Assembly: GCA_033297075.1 (NCBI GenBank)
Contig: MU858096.1
Coordinates: forward strand, 62,001-126,000
Source of the DNA: Rhypophila decipiens
Lineage: Eukaryota > Ascomycota > Sordariomycetes > Sordariales > Naviculisporaceae
Reading direction: 5' to 3'
DNA length: 64,000 bases
Part shown: one piece after another, positions 10,692-22,672 of the stretch
Layout: every line of letters starts with the position of its first letter
Numbering within the stretch: position 1 is the first letter of the stretch
Program-made: the position numbers and the translations under genes
Notes under the pieces: model-generated
Databases searched by the model: none
What the model was told of the DNA's origin: nothing
The model's input: the letters and a program-made list of their open reading frames with translations, nothing else

Positions 10692-13600
10692 ATGGCCCAG
10701 CCACCCAAGCCAACCATCACGACATCAAATGACCCTTTCACCGTTGGCAACGCCGGTGAAGGCAGTTCTGGTGGACCATCCAAGCAACCCGGAGTAAATG
10801 TTGTGACCTCTGAGGTCAACCCGAACCCCAGAGACGCATCAAAGAAGGGATGGAGCGCTCTTGGAAAGAAACGGCAATCCGGCAACGCTCCGACTCCACA
10901 AGCGCAACAGACGTCTGCCAAGGGGAAACCCCCAGAAAATGTCCCACCCGTGGCAGGCAGTAGCACGAGCTTGCCTCTCAAAGGGGCCAAGGAGATGGCT
11001 CCAGCCCCGAAACCAAAGGTATGGCTCTCTTCGTGTTCTGGCTCCATGTCTTGGGAGCAGGTGCTGACTAGTCCAACATGATACAGCCTGCTTACCGATT
11101 GAATGTCTACCAAGCTGCTCCTACGCCCATAGCATCGGTTGACATTATTGCTGTCCACGACCTGGAAGAGAGCCAGGAAAGTGCATGGACATATGAGCTA
11201 ACATCCAGGCACCTGAACTCAAAGGTGAAAGAGGTCATTCAGCGCGAGCTTGAAAGGGAGGCATCCCCGAGCAGCCGTGAAAGAAGCCGACGGAATGACA
11301 TGTTTTCTGGCGGAGTCGAGGGCTCACGCAATTCATCCATATCAGGAATCAGGCGGGACGGGCCTGGCCCGATTCCGGATTTCCCTTCCAGGCCAGAGAG
11401 CATGATCCGGCAGTCTGAATACGAACCAACGTTTGCCGCAGTCTATGAGGAAAGCTTGGACAAGGGCAAGAGTCCCGACACACCCAGATCGCCTGATGGA
11501 AAGCCCGATCCAATAGCAATGGGCGGCAAGGAAACGCCGGGTGAAGGATTGCCCTCGCCCTTGAATCCTAGGCCGATGAGGACGGAACCTCGAGACAACA
11601 AGCTCAAGACCAGCCGGCGGGATAACAAGGAGAGCATCAAGGAGAAAGCGTCAATCAGGTCTTCGTCCGAGTTTGAGCGCCCCGAAAAGCCCCGAAGAGT
11701 GAACTGGCTACGAGATTTCCTCACCAACGACATCCCCAACTCTCGTGTCCTTGCCTTTTCCTACCCAGGGCCCAAGTTTGAACGAAAGCAGCCGACTGTG
11801 CCTGGTAGTTCTGCCGACAAAAAGGACAAGGCTGCAGCTTCGAGTCCTGGTGCAGGCGCTGGGCTAGGGGCAGGACCAGGGGCAAGCACCAGCACTACAC
11901 CCAAGAAGCCGGGATCCGGAACAACGCCGGCAGCTGGTACCCCTATTGCCAACAACGCCCAGACAGGTCAGAAGTGGATGGAATATGTTGAAAGCGCAGC
12001 CAAGGACCTGCTCCAGCGCATCAAGCGTTCACGATCCATTTTCTATCAGAAAGAGGTCCCCATCGTCTTTATCGGCTATGGGTTTGGCGGAATCATTATT
12101 CAAAAGGCTCTTGAGCTAGCCGCCAAGGAGAACATGCCTCCTAGAGAGAGGCCTGAGAAGAAAAAGCCCGAGGAGAAGCCAAAGGAGGTCAAGGAGGAGA
12201 ATGGAAGCACCACAGTCTCGGCCATGACCGACAACAACATGAAAGACACGACTACCCCACCGACTCTTCCTCCAACTCCCTCCGAAAGACGGGCCGATGC
12301 CCCGGTGAAGCAGCCCAAAACAGCGCCGGTCAAGGACCCGTTCCCGCTTCAGCACGTCTACCAGGTCCTCTTTCTAGACACGCCATTCCCCAAGATACAT
12401 GACTCGGAAAGGGGCCATCTCTTTCCCGACAACACCAACGTCAGAATGTGCCAGATTCTGCTGGAGATTGAGATGCGGGAGAAGGGGGCGAAGCTGGTCG
12501 AAAAGACGTGGCTCAGCCTGCAAGGGAGACTCGAAGTGGTGCCCACGCCCCTCAACTTTGACATGACCTGGATGTACTCTCACGGACGAGTGAAACAGCC
12601 GGAAGGGGATGCAAAGTCCCAGCTGGTCAAGGAGGAGGAATTCAATGCCATGCGCAAGTACAGGAAGCAAAAGATGACCTTCACCTCTGTCTCCATCTAC
12701 AAGCACCGCAGGCTGGCGCGAGTGCCCGACACGCAGGACTACATCTACAAGGCCATCTGCTCGCGGATCCAGGCCAAACTGCTGTTCCAGTCCATCCCCG
12801 TGCGCAATGTTGCCCTTATCCAGACCATCCTGGAGAGCAAGGCACTGCCCGAGGAAGTCGAAGTCAAGGACTGGAAGGGCCGCACACCTCTGCACTATGC
12901 TGCAGCATTGTATCCTCCCAGTGAAGACATTGTCACCTTGCTGATCAACGAGAGGCCTTCGGAGACCGTCGAGCCGGACAATGACGGGCGCATTCCCTTG
13001 CACGACGCTGTCCTGACCGCGTGGGAACAAGAGCCGCCAGAAGGCATCGATCGGTCCGAGTGCAGCGGCGTCATCAGATATCTGCTGCGAAACATGCAGC
13101 GTGGGGACATGGAAGTGCAGGACAACGAAGGAGTGTCGCCATGGGACCAGATGACGTGCGAGAAGGAAGGATGCTGCTGCGAGGAGGACGAATGTGCGGC
13201 CGTGTGGATCCAAGAACTGCGCGAGAACCTCGAGCCCATCAGCGGACCGGCCATCAGCCAAGACTACGTGCTGCCCACCGAGCCGACGCCTCCTGAAAAG
13301 GACTCTGCTCAGTACCTGGCCACCTTCACCTCGCAAGGCGCCGTCAGCGAGTTTTATCACTCATTCAACCAGATCAACCACAAGCTGGAGGAACACATCA
13401 ACCTCAAGACGCCAAGCGTCTACGAGATGATATATGATTCAGACAAGGGCTGCGCCAGAATCCTGGAATTCTCAAGAAGGAGGGAGAGCTACCAGGACTT
13501 TAGATGTCGATGGATCCATGTGCCGGCCAACAACGAGCAGTGGCTGGCCGATCTCTTCCTGTCAATGGGCATCAGGGACATCGCCATGGATCACCAGCGC

Positions 13601-16600
13601 CACGACGGGCTCACCGTTTTCAATCGGTACATGAACCCTCAAGCCAAGAAGTACGAATATGTCAGATTCGACCTCCCCAACAACTCCAGGTTCACGACAG
13701 CACCTCACCTGCACCTGCCCACCGTTCCAGAAGAGAACCTGAAAGAATTTGGCCCCGAGCTACCACCAGACGACATCCGGATGCTGGGCAACACTCGTGC
13801 TGCGACGCAAATCATACCTTCCCGAACTGCATGGTCAGATCTGCCGCCCATCAGAGAAACAGGAGGAAATCAAACACTTGCGCTATTCATGCCTTTCCTG
13901 GCCTACGAGAACCACGAAGGCCGCAAGAAGAACGCCAAGATCATCCACCGCACCCGGGACCCCAAGGCCAAGAGCGATAAACAGGCCGACAGAGACTCTG
14001 CCCTCATCAAGGGCTATCTGAGCTACAACAAGGGACCGCTGCATTGCCGGCGGACGCTGGACCAGTATTCGTATTACATGCTTGAGACGACGGAGCGGAG
14101 AGACAAGGACCAGGTGGTGTACCGATGGGCGAAAGAGCAGGGCAAGGCCAAGAGCCAGATCCCGCTGCTGATGATTGACCAGCTGTGGCTGTGGATCTTG
14201 CCAGACGGGACCATGATCACGAGTCTGCCCAACACGCAAAAGCCGTCCGAGTCGTACAACATCAAGATGCTCCTGAGCAAAGAAATCGAGACAAACAAGT
14301 CTCGCCATGCCATCCAGGGTCCCGAGACCTTGCTCGATCTGGTGCTAAAGACGTGTCTCAACATCATGACCAGAAAGGGACCCGGCGGCGTTAAATTGAA
14401 CGAGTGTTTCCAGTCGTCCATCAACAAGATTGCCGAGTCGGAAGCCATAACGATGAAACGGCTCCTCAAAACAGTCGATAAGCTGGCCGATGCCCCCGAC
14501 CCGTTCGCCTTGACTGCCGAGATAGACAGCTTCTCGCGCATCAGCGAAGAATCCAAGCAGCTGGTTGAGATTATCGATATCCAGGACGAGCTCGGCATCA
14601 TCAAGTCTGTCCTTACCACCCAACGGGAGGTGCTCAAAGAGCTGCGGAACCACATCGCCACCACGACCCATTCCCATGGGACGGTGACGCCCCAGACTGC
14701 CTCGGCTGCCCATACCGCTGCCATCGCTGCGGCAATGGGCAGTCCGGGACTGGGTATCTCGCCCGGTGGAGGTGATGGGATGCAGTTCTTCAGCCCCATG
14801 AGTCCGCCCGTTGGCATGGGGAATAGCACGCCTGTTTCACCTTTTAACGGGCTTGCTACGCCCAACTCGGCCGTTCCCGGTACTAGTATGGGAGAGCATC
14901 ATGGGTCTACGGTGCTGAAGAGTACGCGCGTGGTGGATGATGCTATCCGGGTTGTGGAGGATCATATTCTGCGGGTCAAGGAGATGAACGAGAGTGCCAA
15001 GCGGGTACAAGCTGATGTAAGACTTTCTTTCCTTCTCTTGGAATGAGCGACATGGCTGACGGTTGGTGACGATGATGTAGTTGAAACAACTCCTCGAGTT
15101 CAAGCAGCAGCAGGCCAGTGGCTGGGAGTCGCGGTATGCCATGAAGCTGTCGGAGCAGGGGCAGCGACAGAATACGGTACGTTCCAGTCAAGAGAACCAC
15201 TCACTCCTCATCAAGACTAACAGAACAGATCATGCTCGTATTTACCATTGTGACAATCATCTTTGTAAGTCTTGTCCTGATTTTCCGAGTCTACTGTCTA
15301 TCAACGGCAGCCAGCTAATAAAGCGGTCAACAGCTCCCATTATCATTCATTGCCAGCTTCTTTGCCCTCCAAATCAGGGAATTTCCCCATGAAGAAGGCG
15401 GCGACGAGCCATCCTGGGATCTTGAACAAGTATCGGGGTTATTGTGTAAGTGGCGCCGACCATCATCTGTTACAATCCCTCTCTTGTAGCTATGTGTCTA
15501 ACTCGTTCATTCCCTCCTGTGCAGTCGGAATATCCGTCGCAGTCTCGGCAGTAATCATAGCCGGCATAGGCGCCCTCTTCTACCGCATGTCCAAGCGAAA
15601 CAAGATGCGGATGGACCAACTCAAAAAGGCCGACAAGCATTCCAAACCCTGGTCTCGGTCTTCCAAGTCCTCTTCCTCTTCCCCAGCCTATTCAGCAGCT
15701 AAATCAAAGACGGGCGGCGGAAATGAAAACAGACGGCCGGGCGACAAGTCAAGCTCCAAAGACGGGGCGAAATCAAGCGGCAAGAACGGCGCAACAGCTA
15801 CCCGCCGCCGCCATGGGAGAAAACATGGCGGCGGCGGGGAGGATGATAGCGACTCGTCAGATAACGACTCGGACTGCTCGAGCGCATCGTCTTCTTCCTC
15901 GACAAGTTCTGACTCGTCCTCCAAAGAGCGTGACGAGAATGAGTACGCCCCGTTGTTGAACAGGTGGCGATGGCATACTCATATCCCAGTCGTCCGACGG
16001 CTCTGGGTCTGGAAGTTGTACAAGGTTTCGTCGAGAAAGACTGCGCTAGCTCGACGAAGAAGACGCTCTGGTGCTGGTGGGGATTCGGCCGACTTGACGC
16101 TCCGGAAGAATAACTCGGCGGGCGAGAACTGGGAGTGGGATTACCCGCTCAGTCGGGCACGATTGATGACCTTTGGACTGGTCTATGACAAGGTCTTGGA
16201 GGCGTACAGGAATGTGGCGGGGACAAGGGGTATCAAAGGGAGAAGGGGAGAGAGGAAGAAGTTGAAGGGTGATGATGACGATAGCGACGCCGACAGTGAC
16301 CAAGACAGGGAAAAGGACTCGGGGGATTACTCGGACCGGAGAGACGGGGACGAGAGTGAAGATGACCATCATGACGGGGGTGAGGACGACGAGGATGATG
16401 AGGAGGAAGAAGATTGCGACTCGGAGGATGAGCGGGTTAGACGGGAGGTCTTGGAAGCTGAACATCATGAGCGGGTTGATAAAAGAAAAAAGTGGCTTAG
16501 TGGGTTTGTTCCGGGTGGCTATGGGGGCAAGTTATTCGGCATTGGGAAGGAGAAACGGCATCATCACCATCACCATCACCATCATGGAGAGCATTACGTC

Positions 16601-16840
16601 GGGAGGAGCGAAAGTGATGAGCGCGGAATGACGGGAGTTAGTCCGACGAGCCCAGACGTGGAATGGAGGGAGAACGGGGACGAGTCGGAGTTGCCTCGTG
16701 GAAGGACATCATCGAGTGAGCAGGACAACGAAGGGGCTGCCACTAGGGCTAAGGCTAAGGGGTGGATGGATGTAATGAAGTGGAGGAATAGGCAGAGGGC
16801 GATGGACGAGGAAATGGGTGATGGACGGAAGAGAGAGTAA
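10692..16840 (+). CDS. SesB-like hydrolase fold / ankyrin / CorA-like membrane protein, 1938 aa
   Basis: Exons 10692-11018, 11087-15016, 15081-15176, 15229-15264, 15334-15445 and 15525-16840 join in frame. After a disordered N-terminus comes an alpha/beta-hydrolase-like region with VDIIAVHDLEE (oxyanion region), NSRVLAFSYPG, VPIVFIGYGFGGIIIQKALE (about 430-450) and VLFLDTPF. The nucleophile elbow reads GYGFGG, so the Ser of GHSxGG is Gly. Long low-complexity inserts interrupt it. Ankyrin repeats (WKGRTPLHYAAA, DGRIPLHDAV, NEGVSPWDQM) span about 695-800. Near 1450-1525 are two membrane helices (IMLVFTIVTIIFLPLSFIASFFALQI and LLFGISVAVSAVIIAGIGALFY), the layout of CorA-type channels but without GMN. 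The last ~410 residues are a charged Asp/Glu and Ser-rich tail with a His tract. Likely a membrane-tethered sensor or scaffold; an NLR-like or HET-linked role is inference only. Confidence 0.85.
16561..16584 (+). repeat. CAT/CAC histidine codon run
   Basis: A run of eight to nine consecutive His codons sits in the acidic tail of the ankyrin/CorA-like protein. It may bind metal or be a neutral trinucleotide expansion. Confidence 0.8.
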
Positions 16841-17027
16841 CTCTTGGCACATCTTTTATTCAACTAGCCGCGCAACGAGATACGAGCCATGTTGTACGAG
16901 CACATGTATATAAGATTTATTTCATGCAAAGTGGGCGTTTGCAATGTCCTTCAGCAGACATACATGTAACTAACTAGTCTAATTATAATTATGAGAATAC
17001 ATCCATGTCCTTAGACGGTTAGACCCC

Positions 17028-17937
17028 CTACCCATCTTCAACAAGCGCAAGCCAAACCGTGTCTCCGGAATTCTTATCCCCAAGCGTACTCGCCGTCCCG
17101 CTCTTGAGGAAACAGTTGCCATCCCACTTGCTAGTCGAGGCGACAATGTCCTTCCAGAACTGTACGCCCGCGCACCGCTGTTTTGAGAAGTGGTTGTACA
17201 TGGCGCAGGCACGCATGCAGTCTTCCATTGAGTAGGAAAGGGTGTTCATAATGTCGAAGCCGACGTTGTCCTTGCCGCAGTTCATGCTGAATGTCGAGGT
17301 TGGGTTCCCTGCCGGGCCTAGGAGCTTGACTGTTGGGGAGGGGTCTGCTGGGGACGGACAGTCGAGGTCGAGCATAGTCGGGAGGTTGGTTACGGTTTGG
17401 CTGACGGTCAATATCATGGTAGTCCGTGTCCCGGTGAGGGGCGTGGTTTCTGAGGTAGTGGGAGTAGGTGACGAGCTGGATTCATTTGCACCGAGAGATG
17501 TGCTATGGTGTTTATTCTGTATTAGCATCATGACTTTGCACAGCTCCATGAGAAGTCAAGGATCCATCGTACCCGTTCTGTCCATCACTCTGTCCCCCAT
17601 TCCGGCCGAGCCCCAATCCCAGCCCGAGTCCAAGAGCCAACGCCAGTAACAGTATTGCTATTATCGTCGACAAGATGAATGTCGTCCTTCTCAAGCCACA
17701 TATCGTGCCGTCGCCCTTCTTCTCAGCCGGCGGCTCGTAGCCGTAACTGTTGCCGGAATAGGAGCCATCAGGAGGTGGGCGGTAGCTGGGAGCTTGAGGT
17801 GGCGGAGATACCGTCGCCGCTGTCCATGCTGGTGTGCTGGGAGCACTCCAGCCCTGAGAACTTGAAACGTAGACCTTTCCGTCATGGCCAGGACTGGGCA
17901 GATAAATCTTGCCCTCGTTTTGTGAGCCTATCTCCAT
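17028..17937 (-). CDS. Single-pass surface protein with PAN/Apple-like ectodomain, 279 aa
   Basis: Exons 17573-17937 and 17028-17502. Choosing the acceptor ...CACCATAG at 17503-17504 keeps the frame; a nearer CAG would not. The N-terminal ~85 residues are Pro/Gly/Ser/Tyr-rich with no signal peptide. One transmembrane helix follows (about 88-112, TTFILSTIIAILLLALALG, then a GLGLG run). Next is a Ser/Thr spacer and a Cys-containing C-terminal domain (LDCPSP, MNCGKDN, MEDCMRACAMYNHF, RCAGVQFW, GNCFLK) like PAN/Apple domains of fungal surface proteins. Topology is probably type II, with the Cys domain in the wall space. PAN domains bind protein or carbohydrate; the ligand is unknown. It converges on the ankyrin/CorA-like gene with under 190 bp between stop codons. 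Confidence 0.8.
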
Positions 17938-19162
17938 CTCAGACGGTCACCCCCCTTGCGGCAAGAGTTGCTGGACAAAAAAGGAGGGAGATGAACAGAG
18001 CGACGCGTGTGGTTTTGGAAAACCTGGAATCCCCAGGAATATGTAATGTACTAGGGTAACATTTTGTGTGCCGGAGAGTTAATAATCGGCGCCCATGAAG
18101 GATCAAGGCCCTTGGCAGGAGTGACGCTTGGAACAGTGAGCGGCCGCTCATGATTGATCTCCACCTCGCATCTCATCGTCTGGCCGCAACATTCTGGCTT
18201 TACGGAATACTACTTGCCAGCTTGCGAAGGGCTGAGACCGCTGACGGACCCCAGGGGCAGTCAGTGCTTAGCGTGCATGTAGCCGCTTCCTTCGCATGAA
18301 AAACGGTGACATGGTTGGTTAAAGATCCGATCCTAGGCGTTATCGTCGACTTTGCCGCTCGCGCTAATTCCAATTTACAACACTGCTGGCCTGTCATCCA
18401 ATCTTTCGCATCTGAACATATCTTGTTTGGCGGGCAAAGCGCCATCAAGAACTTTGCATTGCCCCAAGCTTGGAGAAAATACGGTGCAATCCGTGTGTAA
18501 CAAGCGAGCTCGGCAACTGGGGTCCAGGCCGCCTTTCAAGGCCAAAAGATGGCTGCAAGGGTCTTTTGTCTACTTTCTAATCCTTTCTTATGCTTGTCTC
18601 ATTCAGCTATAAGTACGTGGTAAATGTCGGTTAACCTGTCTTTGTGCAACATCATCTCGCTGTTGTATTAACCCTAACCCTAGAAAAGCACGCCCAAGTC
18701 TAGGAACTTGAATGGTTCTATGATAGGAATCATTACTATCTAGCACAGCTCGTACAATGTAGACTAGAAATTAGTTAAAAGGTAGAGCCGACACACATGT
18801 ACGATAAAAGATAATAAACCATAAAGTCATTACGTTGATAGTTGTGCTGGAGTAGGTTTGACATCTATACCTAAAGAGTTCACGCAAGTAAATACTTGCT
18901 TTCCTTGTCAAAACAATGGATTAGTCGTGTGATCTTAGTTCAAGTATATTACTAGATATCAACAGTTCCATTTGAGGCTAACTGTATAAGCTGCAGGCAT
19001 CGCACCAGAAAGGCCTTTTCCCTCCGTCTGGAAATCCGAAAATTGGATAACCGGCCCAAAAAAAAAAAAGGAAACCAAAAACGCCGTGGGTATCATAAAT
19101 GCAAAAGATCATTCGTCGTAAATCTCCTGCTTCTTTCTTTCCAGGACAAGCTGACGAGTTCG
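17938..19162. other. Intergenic region with a telomere-like tract
   Basis: No gene supported; the local ORFs (for example 18200-18448 minus) show no known domain. TTAACCCTAACCCTAG, two telomere-type units, lies at 18668-18683. An A-run is at about 19058-19070. Confidence 0.55.
18668..18683. repeat. Two-unit telomere-like tract
   Basis: Direct CCCTAA repeats in gene-free DNA. Either a relic of telomere repair or a binding site for a TTAGGG-binding factor. Confidence 0.7.
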
Positions 19163-19429
19163 TTAATGCGAGTGATTCGAGCCAACGCTCGCCCTCCTCT
19201 TTGCAGCGTCAATCCCGGCTTTAACCACTCCCGTAATGGCCACTCTTAGCCCAGAAAGCAATGGACTTGTGAGAGAGTCTCGTCGTGAGAGATGGTGCTG
19301 GTGGTGACTTTGACCTTGTTGTCTCGCCTCCCATGCCAGAAACTCGGCGTCGGGTTCTCGGTGGTGGTGGACTCGCTCTAACCGCTCGAGGTCGTCCATC
19401 ATCATGTGGTAGTACTCTTCGTCCTCCAT
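19163..19429 (-). CDS. Possible small protein, 88 aa, unknown
   Basis: An intronless ORF starting MEDEEYYHMMMDDLERLERV. The N-terminal half is acidic and His/Arg-rich, followed by a short amphipathic or hydrophobic segment (LLSGLRVAITGVVKAGIDAAKRR). The frame is open upstream to an ATG at 19552, but that part is Asn/Ser/Thr-rich like a leader, so the inner ATG is preferred. No family recognised. Isolated on the minus strand between gene-poor stretches; it could be spurious. Confidence 0.4.
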   Translation of the reverse strand: MEDEEYYHMMMDDLERLERVHHHREPDAEFLAWEARQQGQSHHQHHLSRRDSLTSPLLSGLRVAITGVVKAGIDAAKRRASVGSNHSH

Positions 19430-19688
19430 GTTGTTGTTTTTTGATTGATGGATTAGAAGTATGGTGGAATTTGTTGTTGATTTGTGAATTTGTTTTGTTG
19501 CTGTGGAGGAGCAAGGGGGGTTAGCATTTGATGTTTCCAGGGTGACGGCCAAGGGGCAGACGTTGGGACGTACAATTGTATCAAGTCAAGCTGATAGAAT
19601 TGTTGTGGCAAAAAGTTTTCGTTAATGTTGCCAGTGATAGATTGGGGTGTCTAAGCAGAATGTTTAGACGCGAGTGATAGTGTCGATG

Positions 19689-19736
19689 GTGATGTTGATT
19701 GTGATGTTGATTGTGATGTTGATTGTGATGTTGATT
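19689..19736 (+). repeat. 12-bp tandem repeat, about four copies
   Basis: Units of TGATGTTGATTG in perfect tandem array. A candidate variable-number locus. Confidence 0.85.
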
Positions 19737-20308
19737 GGTGATGTGATCTGGGAAGAGATTCAGGGGCCAAACCTCGAAGGGGTTGACGACCTCTAAAATA
19801 CCCCTCCCAAGTCTCAACTCGACAAACCAACCACAGAATTCTGCGGTGTACCAAGCGATCGACGATAAATGAACCGAACCACGGAGACAGATGAAAATAT
19901 GCACAATCAGCTAACGCGGTAACTGCCGTTGATCAGGATGCAATGCACTGCGACCAGAGCTGCACCCCAGATTGGTCAAGCCGACTCGGGCGAGGACTCG
20001 CCAAGATTGCCAGCAGCGGTCATTGGTCGATTGTCACCACATCGTCGCGTGGTGGGTGGCACCACATTTTCAGCGCTCCACGGGGAACGAGTCGAACGAC
20101 GGAGGAGGACGGAGGACAGCGACAATGACGGCGAGAGTGTACTTGTCTTCACACTGAGATTTGTGCTTTTACTAGTTATGAACGATTGAGATGGTCAAAT
20201 GATGGTGTGCATAAACTACTAACAGAAATTCCAGCGCTAGCCAGCATCCAATGTTATGGCTTTAGCAGACCCGATCTTTTCAGCACCCATCCAAACAGCC
20301 ATTTACCG

Positions 20309-20321
20309 TAACCCTAACCCT
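20309..20321. repeat. Two-unit telomere-like tract
   Basis: TAACCCTAACCCT in the region just downstream of the Ser/Thr/Pro-rich secreted protein gene. Confidence 0.7.
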
Positions 20322-20387
20322 GATGTCGGTGTCCACCAACCCCTTTTCCTTCTTCCGTGAAATGAAGCGTCTCCAGTCTCCAGTCGA

Positions 20388-21178
20388 CTAAAACAGCAAG
20401 CCCAACCACCAGAGTGGTCGCTTCAGCCTCCGCTCACCCCCGCTCTGGCTAGGACCGGGCGATGGCGGATTGGTCGGCACGGTAGGTGAAGGGCCCGGGG
20501 TCGATGACTCGGTGGTGCCTGGTTCCGGTCCCGGCGTGCTGCTGGTGATTTCCATCGGAGGTTCACTGGTGGTTGTACTCTCCGAGAGAGGAGGGGGCTC
20601 GCTCGTGTTGCTCTCGGGAGGGAGACTACTCTCGCTGCTGCTCACGGGCGGCTCGCTGCTGGTGCCGCTGCTGGTTGGTTCGCTGGAAACAGGCGGCGGT
20701 TCACTGATGGTGCTGGAACAGCTGGTAGTGGTTGAAGACGAGACCGGGTAGGTCGACGATGGAATGGGAGAGGATAGAGATGATGAGAGAGGGGGCGGCT
20801 TGGAGCTGGACGTCGGCCCGGTACAGTCGGTCACGCGGGTGACTGTGTAGAGCGTCGGGCAGGGAGGCGGGAAGGGTAGGCACTTGCCCGGCGTGCAGCT
20901 GAAGGTCGCGTGAACAGTGGGTGCTGGATCAGGGCAGCCGCAGTGCGCGGTCAGCGTGCTGAGGATGGCGCAGATAGGCCATCTGCAGGATGTTGGACAG
21001 GCCGTGGTGGTCTCGGTCACGGTTGGGCAGGATGGGGGAGGTGTAATTGCCCATCCTGAGGCATGATTGCTGTTGCAAGTTGGCGGTTAGTCCCAAATAT
21101 TCTGACAAGTTGTGAAGGTGTGACATACATCATGCCAGTTCCCATGACGGCGGTCAGGACCCGAGTGAACGGAATCAT
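20388..21178 (-). CDS. Secreted Ser/Thr/Pro-rich protein with Cys N-domain, 243 aa
   Basis: Exons 21129-21178 and 20388-21069 (intron 59 nt, GTATGT...CAG). The first exon gives most of a signal peptide (MIPFTRVLTAVMGTGM). The mature N-terminal part (about 22-90) has paired Cys residues (SCPTVTETTTACPTSC, WPICAIL, HCGCPDP, FSCTPGKCLPF, PPPCPTLY, VTDC), resembling the TVTE/CP pattern of fungal wall-associated proteins. The next ~110 residues are Ser/Thr/Pro/Glu-rich and likely O-glycosylated. The C-terminus ends with a short basic-hydrophobic stretch (RRLKRPLWWLGLLF) that is too short for a certain GPI signal. Role: cell wall or extracellular surface, inferred. No enzyme motif seen. Confidence 0.75.
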
Positions 21179-21975
21179 TTTGCTAGCTGAACTGAACGAG
21201 TGATGCTTGATTATACTGCAGGTGTGATTGCATCTTGACAAACAGGACTAACACACTTGGCGGCCACCCTTTGTTATTTATTCGGAGCATCTAGTCCATG
21301 TCCTGACCTCTGATTCTCGCTCTCATCCCTCATTGGGTTGTCTCTCTGTCTGTCCAAGCATCTGAGAATCATCAAGTTTAAGTCGTATTGTTGGACGTTG
21401 CACCGACCCAGACCGTCGAACCTGAATGGTGGTGCATTTTATCACACCACCCACGTTACCCAACCACCAGCCACCATGGACGATGCAGCGACTGTTCTAA
21501 ATATCAACCACCCACAACATGCACACTCGTGTGGCTGTCCTGCTGAGGGTGGTTTGACTTGCTAATGTTGATAGCTGCTGAGTTAATTATCATTCCCAAA
21601 CAGCTCCTGTGATTGATTATAAGTCTTTCTATTGTACAGACACCAGTCCTCTCATATACGGGCACCAGTCTTGGTATTTTTCCTCTTGGGATAGAGGTTT
21701 TAACTGGCTAGTATAGAGGCTTTGACTGGCTAGAATAAAGGCCTTGATTGGCTACAATAAAGGCCCTAGGTGGTTGGAATAAATACCTTGACTGGTTAGA
21801 ATATATACCTTGACTGGCTCGAATAAATACCTCTGGTCTGTAAAGTCAAATTGGACTGGTGCCTGTATATTAGGCGCCTTCTATTACACCCCTGCGTGGC
21901 TCATCCAAACCCGGTATCCTTGATAGGTAGATACATTTTGGTATACGAAAGAAAGAAATCCACTGAACCCTTGAT
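21179..21975. other. Intergenic region holding repeat copy B
   Basis: Upstream DNA of the Ser/Thr/Pro-rich protein gene, downstream of the effector-like gene. The repeat element at 21647-21880 is the only structure recognised. Confidence 0.6.
21647..21880 (-). repeat. Element with inverted ends and ~22-bp tandem repeats (copy B)
   Basis: In opposite orientation to copy A at 3722. The right end (21855-21880, ACTGGTGCCTGTATATTAGG then CGCCTT) is nearly identical to the reversed left end of copy A. The left end near 21647-21670 (ATATACGGGCACCAGTC) is a worn partner. The interior has about six units of TTGACTGGCTAGAATAAAGG plus two bases. No coding capacity. Confidence 0.75.
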
Positions 21976-22672
21976 TCAAAGAAGCAGTTTCTCCTCATAC
22001 GGCTTCAGGTTCAGCTTCACCGGCTCACATTTGACATCCCGAGTGGAATAGAAGGCACCGCTGCCAAAAGTCCAGTTAGGGTTCACCCATGAGGTATCGG
22101 TGCACTTCATTTCGAGCTGGGTGGTGGCGAGGGCCGCGAATTTGACCCTGGGAACCTGCATTAGCATCATTTGCTTGTCCTGATGACCTACTATGAATGA
22201 GAAAGACTTACGGCTTCTGCTTCTTGGCTGTCAAGCACTCGTTGCAAACCCAAGTCTGGTTCAGATCAAAGCGCGTGTGCGTAAAGAAGCGGAATTGCGT
22301 GTCTGGAAGAACGCCAGCCACCTGGGGCTCCGACGCGGTGCAAGGATACCATTGGTCCCCGTAGAAGAAGTCGGTGAGCCGGTTGCTGTCCATTCTGCAG
22401 TTGACGGTCCCCAGCTTCTTGTCCACGGCCGGGTTGGTGAGGTTGAAGCTCACGGCGCCCCACGAGTTTTGATGAGCTGGGGTCGTGAAGGTGTAAGAGG
22501 CATGGTACTCCAGGCTCAGGGACCAAGAAAAGTCGTGGATTGAGGTCGCGATGCAGGCGTTTTTTGGTCCCTCGTGGTGTTTGCCGGGCTTGGGCCCCGG
22601 AGGGCCATGGGGGACGGCTGCTGCAAAGGGGAGGAGGAAGGCGATGAGATAGAGAATAGTCGTGTAGATCAT
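21976..22672 (-). CDS. Small secreted Cys-containing protein, effector-like, 210 aa
   Basis: Exons 22212-22672 and 21976-22147. The acceptor TTCCCAG, a few bases past a nearer CAG, keeps the frame. A strong signal peptide (MIYTTILYLIAFLLPFAAAV) is present; the in-frame ATG at 22816 lies before it and is less likely. The mature protein has seven Cys (NAC, VNC, YPC, WVCNEC, MKC, VKC) and alternating beta-strand patterns (FSWSLSLEYHASYTF, WGAVSFNLTNP, FRFFTHTRFDLNQTWVC). The size and Cys spacing resemble AA1-like/Alt a 1-type secreted beta proteins, which is only a guess. Two N-glycosylation sequons are visible (NLT, NQT). Likely secreted during substrate or host contact; function unknown. Confidence 0.75.

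Larger units (their letters stand above)
19430..20387. other. Intergenic region with simple repeats
   Basis: No gene supported. It contains the 12-bp tandem repeat at 19689-19736 and a telomere-like tract at 20309-20321. Confidence 0.6.

Noticed and set aside
12374..13360. 328-aa minus-strand ORF
   Set aside because: Lies wholly within the ankyrin part of the plus-strand 10692-16840 gene; no domain.
14074..14865. 263-aa minus-strand ORF
   Set aside because: Shadow of the ankyrin/CorA-like gene.
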